This document shows, in pieces, positions 1-11,915 of a DNA stretch of 18,093 bases. The DNA is taken from positions 1 to 18,093 of the forward strand of contig JBBQPM010000136.1 in NCBI GenBank assembly GCA_038217425.1, read 5' to 3'. A program made the translations under genes and the position numbers. Below the pieces are notes generated by a model. The model made no database searches. It had not been told where the DNA came from and saw only the letters and a program-made list of their open reading frames with translations. The stretch comes from JAIEPT01 sp038217425 (GTDB taxonomy: Bacteria > Planctomycetota > Planctomycetia > Gemmatales > Gemmataceae). The first letter of the stretch is position 1, and each line of letters begins with the position of its first letter.

Positions 1-1
1 A

Positions 2-5326
<5,325 letters not shown>

Positions 5327-5333
5327 GGATCAT

Positions 5334-5421
5334 AAGCCCTGGGGTGAGGTACTCCGAACCCCGGGATACGCGCTTGCAACGATGGAATCCCCGAGGTTCG
5401 GAGTACCTCGCCCTGGGGCTT
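5334..5421. repeat. Long-stem inverted repeat between two kinase genes
   Basis: The left arm 5334-5360 pairs with the right arm 5395-5421 over 27 positions: 24 Watson-Crick and 3 G-T. The inner 15 bp (GAGGTACTCCGAACC on the left) are perfect. The loop side contains a second small pairing, GGGAT (5363-5367) with ATCCC. The element fills nearly the whole 107-bp spacer between the first two kinase genes and ends 12 bp before the next ATG. It has only a short T run after it, so it is a poor intrinsic terminator. It could be a REP/BIME-like dispersed palindrome, an mRNA processing or stability element, or a weak attenuator. No second copy was noticed in this window. Confidence 0.8.
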
Positions 5422-5433
5422 TGATGGCGGAAC

Positions 5434-7602
5434 ATGACTGATCGCGTCAATATCTTGATCGTCGACGACTTGCCTGAGAAGTTGCTGTCGCTTCAGGCCG
5501 TCCTCGACGAACTCGGGCAAAATCTGGTCCTGGCTCATTCGGGCCGAGAGGCGCTGCGCTACGTCATGGAGCGCGACTTCGCCGTCATCTTGCTCGACGT
5601 CAACATGCCGGGCATGGACGGCTTCGAAACGGCAGCGCTCATCCGTCAGCGCAAACGCTCCGCCCACATCCCCATCATCTTCATCACCGCCTTCAGCGAC
5701 GACATGCACACGGCGCGCGGCTACTCGCTGGGCGCCGTCGACTATATTCTTTCTCCCGTCGTACCAGAGGTTCTACGTACGAAAGTTGGCGTATTCGTCG
5801 ATCTGTACGTCATCCGCGCGACCGCGGAACGCCTGGCGGAGGAACGGATCGAACTGGCGCGCGCCCAGGCCGACCGCGCGGCCGCCGAGAAGGCGACGCG
5901 GCGCAGTCAGTTCCTTGCGGAAGCGAGCCGAGTGCTGGGGGGATCGCTCAATTTGAGTTCGATTCTCACGGGACTGTCGCGGCTCGTGGTGCCACTGCTG
6001 GGCGACGTGGGCGCGGTCTTGTGGGCGGACGAAGCTCCCGAGCAGGCGCAGATCTTTTTGGCCTGGCGCCAAGGCGACGGCGGCGAGATTCACGACCGCC
6101 CGGCGCCGCGCGCTGCGCTGCACGGCGAGTTAGCCGACGCCGTCGCCCTCACGCTGCGCGATTCGCGCAGCCGAGCCTTCGGCCCGGAGCCGGCGGGGGT
6201 TCCTCTGTGGGCGGAGGGCGCCGCGCCGGAAGGTTGTTCGGCGCCCCAGCTGGTGCTGGGCCACGGTGCCCTCTTTCCGCTCTCCGCACGGGGCCGAACG
6301 CTGGGCGTCTTGCTGGTGGCGCGCGAGAACTCGGCGACGCCGCTCGCGGAGAACGAACGCGATCTGGCGCAGGACCTCGCCAACCGCGCCGCCGTCGCAC
6401 TTGACAACGCCCGGCTCTACAACAACATTCAGGAAGCCGATCGCCGAAAGAACGATTTCCTGGCCATGCTGGCGCACGAACTGCGAAATCCCCTGGCGCC
6501 GATCCGCAACGCGATTCACCTCCTGAGGCATCCGTCTGCCCAGCCCGCGCAGCAAAGTTGGGCCTACGATCTCATCGATCGCCAGGTGCAGCACCTGGTG
6601 CGCCTGGTCGACGACTTGCTCGACGTCGCCCGGATCACGCGCGGCAAGATCCAGCTGCAGCTCGAAACCCTCGACCTGGCCCATGTGATCGCCAGCGCCG
6701 TCGAGGCGAGTCGGCCGTTCCTGGAGGCGCGTCAGCATCAGTTCGTTCTCTCGAAAACCCCGGAGGCGGTGCTCGTGCGCGTCGACCGCACGCGTTTCGC
6801 GCAGGTTCTCACGAATTTGCTGAACAACGCCGCCAAGTACACGCCGAAGGAAGGCCGAATCGAACTCGCCGTCGAACGGGTCGGCGCCGAGGTTCTCATC
6901 CGCGTGCGCGACAACGGCATGGGCATCCCGGCGGAGATGCTCGAGCATGTCTTCGACATGTTTTTCCAGGTCTCGCGCTCCCTGGACCGGTCCGAAGGAG
7001 GTCTGGGGATTGGCCTGACGATGGTGCACCGTCTGGTCCAGATGCACGGCGGCGAGGTGCGTGCGTTCAGTGAAGGAGCCAACCTGGGGAGCGAGTTTGT
7101 CATCCGCCTGCCGGTGGCCAAACCGTCGCCCGCACCGGCGCCGACGCCGATCGCTGCGGAGCCCTCGGCGGCGGCGGCGACGTGCCGTGTTCTGGTCGTT
7201 GACGATAACCGCGACGCCGCCCAGTCGATGGCGCTGGTGCTCACGCAGATCGAGCACGATACGCGGGTGGCGTTCGACGGGCCCAGCGCCTTGGCCGTCT
7301 GCGAGGTCTTTCAGCCGCACGTCGCCATTCTCGACATCGGGTTGCCCCTCATGGACGGCTACGAACTCGCCCGGCAGATTCGCAAAAAGACCTGGGCGGC
7401 CGGGACGACGCTCGTCGCGGTCACGGGGTACGGCCAAGAATCGGACAAGCTGCGCGCGGAGACCGCGGGGTTCGCCCATCACCTGGTGAAGCCGGTAGCG
7501 CCCGCGGTGCTGCTAAAATTGATCGCCGATTTGCAGCGGCAGCAACCCGTTAATGCCGAATCCAAGAAAAATGCCTCGGGCGGCGCGGTTTTTGCGGAGT
7601 AA
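5434..7602 (+). CDS. Hybrid histidine kinase REC-GAF-HisKA-HATPase-REC
   Basis: A 722-residue soluble sensor kinase. The N-terminal receiver (about 5-120) has DD at 11-12 and phospho-acceptor D55 in LLDVNMPGMDG. The usual Lys of the receiver is replaced: the motif reads DYILSPVVPEVLR rather than KP. A helical linker (about 125-160) leads to a GAF-like region (about 160-335). HisKA has HELRNPL with H348. HATPase_c shows NLLNNAAKYT, DNGMGI and GGLGIGL. An Ala/Pro-rich linker precedes a C-terminal receiver with D634 (ILDIGLPLMDG) and a normal VKP Lys motif. No transmembrane segment is seen, so it probably acts in the cytoplasm. The ATG at 5434 is the first in frame after the inverted repeat; its Shine-Dalgarno is weak (GGCGGAA). 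It sits 107 bp after the poly-HAMP kinase and 105 bp before a third kinase, all on one strand, which suggests a shared signalling locus. The stimulus is unknown. Confidence 0.93.
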   Translation: MTDRVNILIVDDLPEKLLSLQAVLDELGQNLVLAHSGREALRYVMERDFAVILLDVNMPGMDGFETAALIRQRKRSAHIPIIFITAFSDDMHTARGYSLGAVDYILSPVVPEVLRTKVGVFVDLYVIRATAERLAEERIELARAQADRAAAEKATRRSQFLAEASRVLGGSLNLSSILTGLSRLVVPLLGDVGAVLWADEAPEQAQIFLAWRQGDGGEIHDRPAPRAALHGELADAVALTLRDSRSRAFGPEPAGVPLWAEGAAPEGCSAPQLVLGHGALFPLSARGRTLGVLLVARENSATPLAENERDLAQDLANRAAVALDNARLYNNIQEADRRKNDFLAMLAHELRNPLAPIRNAIHLLRHPSAQPAQQSWAYDLIDRQVQHLVRLVDDLLDVARITRGKIQLQLETLDLAHVIASAVEASRPFLEARQHQFVLSKTPEAVLVRVDRTRFAQVLTNLLNNAAKYTPKEGRIELAVERVGAEVLIRVRDNGMGIPAEMLEHVFDMFFQVSRSLDRSEGGLGIGLTMVHRLVQMHGGEVRAFSEGANLGSEFVIRLPVAKPSPAPAPTPIAAEPSAAAATCRVLVVDDNRDAAQSMALVLTQIEHDTRVAFDGPSALAVCEVFQPHVAILDIGLPLMDGYELARQIRKKTWAAGTTLVAVTGYGQESDKLRAETAGFAHHLVKPVAPAVLLKLIADLQRQQPVNAESKKNASGGAVFAE

Positions 7603-7617
7603 AATCAATCGCCCGAG
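7575..7617. other. Small hairpin spanning the end of the second kinase gene
   Basis: CTCGGGCG (7575-7582) and CGCCCGAG (7610-7617) are perfect complements around a 27-base loop that contains the stop codon. There is no T run after it, so it is not a convincing terminator. It may be chance in GC-rich DNA. The remaining spacer up to 7707 shows nothing else clear apart from the GGAGG ribosome binding site at 7695-7699. Confidence 0.3.
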
Positions 7618-7707
7618 TCCTCCGCCGCCCCACGAGACCAGCAGTTTCGTTCCGCGTCCCGAGGGGATCCGCAGCACTTCTTCTCCCGGTAGGCGGAGGT
7701 TGGCAGG

Positions 7708-10011
7708 ATGGTTGCCATGAAATCCACCGTTCCCTTCTCGATTTTGTGCGTTGACGACAACGACGATAATCGCATTTCGCTCGCTTCCATCTTGCGTTTC
7801 GAAGGGTACAACGTCTGCGAAGCCAGCAACGGCAGCGACGCTTTGCGCCTGGCGCGCGAAGTCGATTTGGCCGTCCTGGACGTTCGGCTCCCGGACGTCA
7901 GCGGCCTGCACGTCTGCCAGCAGATCAAGGCGAACCCGGCGACCGATCTTGTATCGGTAATTCTACTGTCGGGAATCTTCACGCACAGTAACAACCGCGC
8001 CGAGGGGCTCGAGAACGGCGCCGACGCGTATTTCGTGAAGCCGGTAGAGCCGCGCGAATTGCTGGGGCAGATCAAGGCGCTCCTGCGCATTCGGCAGACG
8101 GAGCTGGTGCTGCAGCAGCACGCCCGAATCATCGATCATATTCACGAGGCGGTGATCGCGTTCGACCTGGACGGACATGTCACGCGCTGGAACCAGGGCG
8201 CCGAACGGCTTTTCGGTTACTCCGCCCGCGACATGCTCGGCGCCCATGTCGGAAAGCTGTACCCTTCCGAGGAGCGTGAACGGATTCTCGAGCAGATCTT
8301 CGCCGAGGTCCGGCGCCGCGGCGCCCACGAAACGGAAGAACGGATGCGGCGCCGATCGGGCGACGAACTCATCGTGCACACCGCGCTCTCGCTCCTGTAC
8401 GACAGTCGCGGCGAAGCGGCCGGCATCATCGGCTATTCCATCGACACCACCGGCAGACGACGCGCGGAAGCGGCGCTCAAGGCCAGCGAAGAACGTTATC
8501 GCCAAATCGTCGAGACCGCGGCCGAGGGGATCTGGATCGTCGATTCCAAATGCCGGACCACCTTCGTCAACGACCGCATGGTGACGATGCTCGGCAGCAC
8601 CGTCGCGGACGTCTCGCAACGCTGTATCCTGGATTTCACCGACGACGAGGGCAAGCGCTGCCTCCAGGAGCTCGTCCTCGAGCATCCGGCCGAGTCGGTG
8701 CAGCAGCATGAATTTCGCTTCTATCGCCAGGACGGCAGCAAGTTCTGGGCGTTTGCATCGACCAACGCGCTAAGGCCCGAAGCGGGCCAAGATTTCGGCG
8801 CCCTCATCATGATCACCGACATCACGGAACGCAAGCGACTCGAGGAGCAATTTCGCCAATCCCAAAAGATGGAAGCGATTGGCCGACTGGCGGGGGGCAT
8901 CGCGCACGACTTCAACAACCTACTCACCGTCATCAACGGCTGCAGCGAACTCGTGCTTCAAAGGCTTTCTCGGGACGACCCGACCTCGGAGTTGGTGCGT
9001 CAAATTCGCGAGGCGGGCGATCGGGCGGCAGCGCTCACCCGCCAACTCCTGGCCTTCTCGCGGAAAACGATCCTCGAGGCCAAGATCCTGGACCTCAATC
9101 AGGTCATGAGCCGACTCGAATCGATGCTATTTCGGCTGATCGGCGAGGACATCGAGTTGGTCGCCACGCTCGATCCGCACCTGGAAAAAATCAAGGTCGA
9201 CGCCGGGCAGTTGGAGCAGGCGGTGGTGAACCTGATCGTCAACGCCCGCGATGCGATGCCCCAGGGGGGACGAATTTCGGTCGAGACGCGCAACGTCGAT
9301 CTGACGGATCTTGACATCGACGGCGATTCCGATTTCAAGCCGGGATCGTACGTGCTACTGACCATCGCCGACAACGGCGTCGGCATGGGGGAATTGACGA
9401 AGGCGCAGGTGTTCGAGCCGTTCTTCACGACCAAGGGCCCGGGCAAGGGGACGGGATTGGGTTTGGCGATGGTCTACGGCTTCGTCAAACAGAGCGGCGG
9501 ACATATTCAGGTCGACAGCGAACTGGGCAAAGGCACGACGTTCCGCCTCTATTTCCACAAGGTCGCAGAACCCATCCCCGCGCGCGCGACGCCAACCGTG
9601 CTCGATCCTCCGAAGGGGGGCTCTGAAACGATCCTGGTGGTGGAGGATGAAGACCGCGTGCGCGCCCTGGTGTGCAACGTCTTGAAACTCAGCGGGTACG
9701 CCGTGCTTTCCGCGGGGGACGGAGTCGAGGCGCTCAAGATCGCGGAGGCGCATCCAGGGCAGATCGACCTGCTGCTGACCGACGTCGTCATGCCGCTGGG
9801 CATCGGCGGCCGGCAGGTCGCCGAGGGGGTGCGTAAACTCTATCCGCAGATAGCCGTGTTGTTCATGAGCGGCTACACCGATGACGCGGTAATGCGGCAG
9901 GGGAAATTCGAGGCCGACACGCACTTCCTGCAAAAGCCGTTCGGCCCCTCGGTTTTGTCGCAAAAGATCCGCGAGATCCTCGACAGCGTGCGCCGTGGCG
10001 CCAGTGCGTGA
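7708..10011 (+). CDS. Hybrid histidine kinase REC-PAS-PAS-HisKA-HATPase-REC
   Basis: A 767-residue soluble kinase. The first receiver (about 10-128) has DD at 16-17, phospho-acceptor D58 (VLDVRLPD) and a VKP Lys. Two PAS domains follow: about 135-255 (WNQGAERLFGYS) and about 265-385, ending in the DITERK linker. HisKA is of the HDFNNLL type with H400 in GGIAHDFNNLL. HATPase_c carries NLIVNARDAM, DNGVGM and GTGLGLAMVYGF. The C-terminal receiver has D692 (LLTDVVMP) and the QKP Lys. The ATG at 7708 is chosen because GGAGG lies 8 bases upstream; the ATG at 7717 (M4) is an alternative. The HDFNNLL class with a C-terminal receiver is common for cytoplasmic redox or ligand sensors, but the ligand here cannot be read. 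It is the third and last of the kinase row and is convergent with the next gene. Confidence 0.93.
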   Translation: MVAMKSTVPFSILCVDDNDDNRISLASILRFEGYNVCEASNGSDALRLAREVDLAVLDVRLPDVSGLHVCQQIKANPATDLVSVILLSGIFTHSNNRAEGLENGADAYFVKPVEPRELLGQIKALLRIRQTELVLQQHARIIDHIHEAVIAFDLDGHVTRWNQGAERLFGYSARDMLGAHVGKLYPSEERERILEQIFAEVRRRGAHETEERMRRRSGDELIVHTALSLLYDSRGEAAGIIGYSIDTTGRRRAEAALKASEERYRQIVETAAEGIWIVDSKCRTTFVNDRMVTMLGSTVADVSQRCILDFTDDEGKRCLQELVLEHPAESVQQHEFRFYRQDGSKFWAFASTNALRPEAGQDFGALIMITDITERKRLEEQFRQSQKMEAIGRLAGGIAHDFNNLLTVINGCSELVLQRLSRDDPTSELVRQIREAGDRAAALTRQLLAFSRKTILEAKILDLNQVMSRLESMLFRLIGEDIELVATLDPHLEKIKVDAGQLEQAVVNLIVNARDAMPQGGRISVETRNVDLTDLDIDGDSDFKPGSYVLLTIADNGVGMGELTKAQVFEPFFTTKGPGKGTGLGLAMVYGFVKQSGGHIQVDSELGKGTTFRLYFHKVAEPIPARATPTVLDPPKGGSETILVVEDEDRVRALVCNVLKLSGYAVLSAGDGVEALKIAEAHPGQIDLLLTDVVMPLGIGGRQVAEGVRKLYPQIAVLFMSGYTDDAVMRQGKFEADTHFLQKPFGPSVLSQKIREILDSVRRGASA

Positions 10012-10075
10012 CGCAGAGGGCGCCTGGAGCGGTTAGCGTTTGTATAGCCCATCTGTCATATACCCAAATGCGACG

Positions 10076-11098
10076 TTACTTGCCGAGACTGAGCGCCTTC
10101 GCGGTCGCCCGGATTGCGGCTCGCTGCTTGTCGGTGATGGTCGCGGTTCGGCGTTCTTCGCCGACGGGGGTGTACATAAAAGTCTCGAACTCGTGATCCT
10201 CGACGTCGAGGCTCGTATTGAGCAGGGCATGGCCCAGTTCGTGCCAGAAGCAATCGACGGCGACGTAACTTTTCGAGACGAAAATCGTCGGCGACGTCTT
10301 GTGCGCCGCGGGGTTGAAGGTCACGCCGACCTTGCCTTGCACGCCTTCGGGAAATGGCGCGATGAAGAACGCGGTCACTCGGTCCTTGCGATTGAAGAGC
10401 GTGAGCCGATTGAGCTCGAGCGTCCGAATGCTCCCCTGAGCCGTGAGCGTCGAGAGTTCGCTGCGCGTCGCGCCAGGGATGATTTTGCCATCCTTGCGAT
10501 TGATTTCGAACGCCTTGTTGGCGAAGTCATCGCTGTCGAGCGGCTTGGTTCCTTTGCCGCCGGGGAGGATCTTGTCGCCGAGAGAAACCTTGATGTTCAT
10601 CCGCTTGAAGACTTTATTGGCGATGGGGAACATCTCATTCATGCGCCATTTTTCGGGGCCGTCGCTGAAGTAAACGATGTCCACGAAGATCTCGATCAGC
10701 TTGCCGTCGTCGTCCGGGGGCGGCGGGGGCGGGGGCGGCGGTTTGTTCGGCGTGCTCACGAGCTTGTCCATTGCTCCCAACGTTAGATCACCCAGGATGC
10801 CGTCGGCTGCCAACGGTTGACCGTTCGCGTCTTTGTTCGCGCTCTGATAGCGAATCAGCGCGTCTTTCGACTCCGCGCCGAAATGCCCGTCGGCGCCGAA
10901 ATTGGGCAACAATTCGAGAGGGAGAAGATGCACTTTCCGCCCCCAGTAGACGAGCGTTTGCTGCATCATGCGAACAGCGTCGTTGGGGCCCGCGTCCTTG
11001 GCACCGATCTTTAGTTCAAGTTGATGGGTGCGTACCTTTTTCAGAGTGGAGTTGGATTGCCAAGCATTGGCGTCGGGGAGTTGAGGTTCGCTGGCCAT
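10076..11098 (-). CDS. Peptidoglycan-binding-like protein with HELGH metallopeptidase-like domain
   Basis: 340 residues from the ATG at 11098. This start is preferred over an in-frame ATG 32 codons upstream because AGGA lies 9 bases before it and the upstream segment looks non-coding. Residues about 30-100 resemble a PG_binding_1 domain (FGADGHFGAES, ALIRYQ, DGILGDLTLGAMDKL). A run of nine prolines plus DDD forms a linker. The C-terminal half has HELGH with H286, E287 and H290, the signature of zinc metallopeptidases; H302 is a candidate third zinc ligand. No signal peptide or membrane segment is visible, which is odd for a wall-acting enzyme. It may leave by a non-Sec route, or act inside the cell. 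The stop is 64 bp from the convergent kinase gene with no obvious shared terminator. It is divergent from the sigma factor gene. The substrate is unknown and the family assignment is moderate. Confidence 0.8.
   Translation of the reverse strand: MASEPQLPDANAWQSNSTLKKVRTHQLELKIGAKDAGPNDAVRMMQQTLVYWGRKVHLLPLELLPNFGADGHFGAESKDALIRYQSANKDANGQPLAADGILGDLTLGAMDKLVSTPNKPPPPPPPPPDDDGKLIEIFVDIVYFSDGPEKWRMNEMFPIANKVFKRMNIKVSLGDKILPGGKGTKPLDSDDFANKAFEINRKDGKIIPGATRSELSTLTAQGSIRTLELNRLTLFNRKDRVTAFFIAPFPEGVQGKVGVTFNPAAHKTSPTIFVSKSYVAVDCFWHELGHALLNTSLDVEDHEFETFMYTPVGEERRTATITDKQRAAIRATAKALSLGK
10716..10741 (+). other. G-rich tract encoding the proline linker on the other strand
   Basis: The plus strand has three runs of five G and several GG pairs within 26 bases. 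On the minus strand this is the proline-codon run of the linker in the metallopeptidase-like gene. It could form a G-quadruplex and is prone to length slippage in threes. Confidence 0.5.
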
Positions 11099-11269
11099 GA
11101 TCGTTGTTCCTGGAAAAGGAATGCTCGGGAGTCGTCCGGCGCCGCTCGTCGACGCGACATAATATGCATGGTTGCGATTGCGAAATCCTTTCACCGTTTC
11201 GCATGCTTGTCGTTATATCTTTGAAGGGCATAAAATGCTCCCGGGATTCCACGGCCAAGCGATGCAAGC
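11099..11269. promoter_or_regulatory. Divergent intergenic region with inverted repeat
   Basis: This 171-bp region separates the minus-strand metallopeptidase-like gene from the plus-strand sigma factor gene and must hold promoters for both. TGCGAAA (11179-11185) and TTTCGCA (11197-11203) form an inverted repeat with an 11-base centre, a possible operator. A TATTAT reading on the minus strand near 11159-11164 could be a -10 element for the metallopeptidase-like gene. TTATAT near 11212-11217 could be one for the sigma gene. No -35 element is convincing. No strong ribosome binding site precedes the sigma start. Confidence 0.35.
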
Positions 11270-11860
11270 ATGTCGACGACCTCGCAAAGTTTGTTGGGAC
11301 AGATTCAGGGAGGCCCCGAGGGAATCGCCTGGCAGCGCTGGCACGCCATCTACGAACCGCTAATTCACGGCTGGCTCGCCCGGCATCGCCTGATCGCCGC
11401 CGACCGGGACGACGTCGTGCAAAACGTGCTCGCCGTCGTCGTGCGTCGGATTCCGGAGTTCCACCACAACGGCCGGGTGGGCGCTTTCCGGAACTGGCTG
11501 AAAACGATCAGCGTCAACTGCCTGCGCGACTACTGGAAGGCGCAGCGCAATCATCCGCAAACGGGTGCGGCGCTGGGCATGCTGGACGAATGGGCGGACG
11601 AGAAGAGCACGCTGAGTAAGGCGTGGGATCTCGAACACGACCGCCATCTCGTGCAGAAATTGTTGGCGCTGCTCGAGCCGGAGTTTTCGCCGGAGACGTG
11701 GTCGGCGTTTCTCAAGTTGGTGGTGGAGGGGACGCCCGCGGCCGAGGTTGCGGAATCGCTGCGGATGTCGGTGAATGCCGTCTACATCGCCAAGTCGCGC
11801 GTGCTCGCCCGGTTGCGGCACGAAGCCGCCGGGCTCGTGGACGATCCGCATACGCCGTGA
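11270..11860 (+). CDS. ECF-type RNA polymerase sigma factor
   Basis: 196 residues, the usual size for an ECF sigma factor with only regions 2 and 4. Region 2 spans about 25-95 (DRDDVVQNVLAVVVRRI, then FRNWLKTISVNCLRDYW). Region 4 spans about 135-185, with a helix-turn-helix ending in MSVNAVYIAKSRVLARLR. It directs core RNA polymerase to a promoter set that cannot be read here. In region 2.2 the acidic residue usual after VQ is Asn52. It is followed after 55 bp by a Ser/Thr kinase gene rather than a classical anti-sigma gene. Sigma-kinase pairing is known in planctomycetes, and phosphorylation control of an ECF factor is established for EcfP/PknT of Vibrio parahaemolyticus. That this pair works the same way is inference. 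The start has no strong Shine-Dalgarno, but the protein begins typically. Confidence 0.9.
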   Translation: MSTTSQSLLGQIQGGPEGIAWQRWHAIYEPLIHGWLARHRLIAADRDDVVQNVLAVVVRRIPEFHHNGRVGAFRNWLKTISVNCLRDYWKAQRNHPQTGAALGMLDEWADEKSTLSKAWDLEHDRHLVQKLLALLEPEFSPETWSAFLKLVVEGTPAAEVAESLRMSVNAVYIAKSRVLARLRHEAAGLVDDPHTP

Positions 11861-11915
11861 AAGGTTTCGACTCAAGCGTCCATCTTCTTGAGGAGCATTC
11901 CCGCGAGGAGCCCCC

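Noticed and set aside
7619..7699. 8-bp inverted pair CCTCCGCC / GGCGGAGG that could mask the third kinase's ribosome binding site
   Set aside because: The arms are short and 65 bases apart in GC-rich DNA. The pairing is likely to occur by chance.
10040..10786. 248-codon open frame on the plus strand opposite the metallopeptidase-like gene
   Set aside because: The minus frame holds the HELGH motif, the peptidoglycan-binding-like domain and a supported start. The plus frame is a composition-driven shadow.
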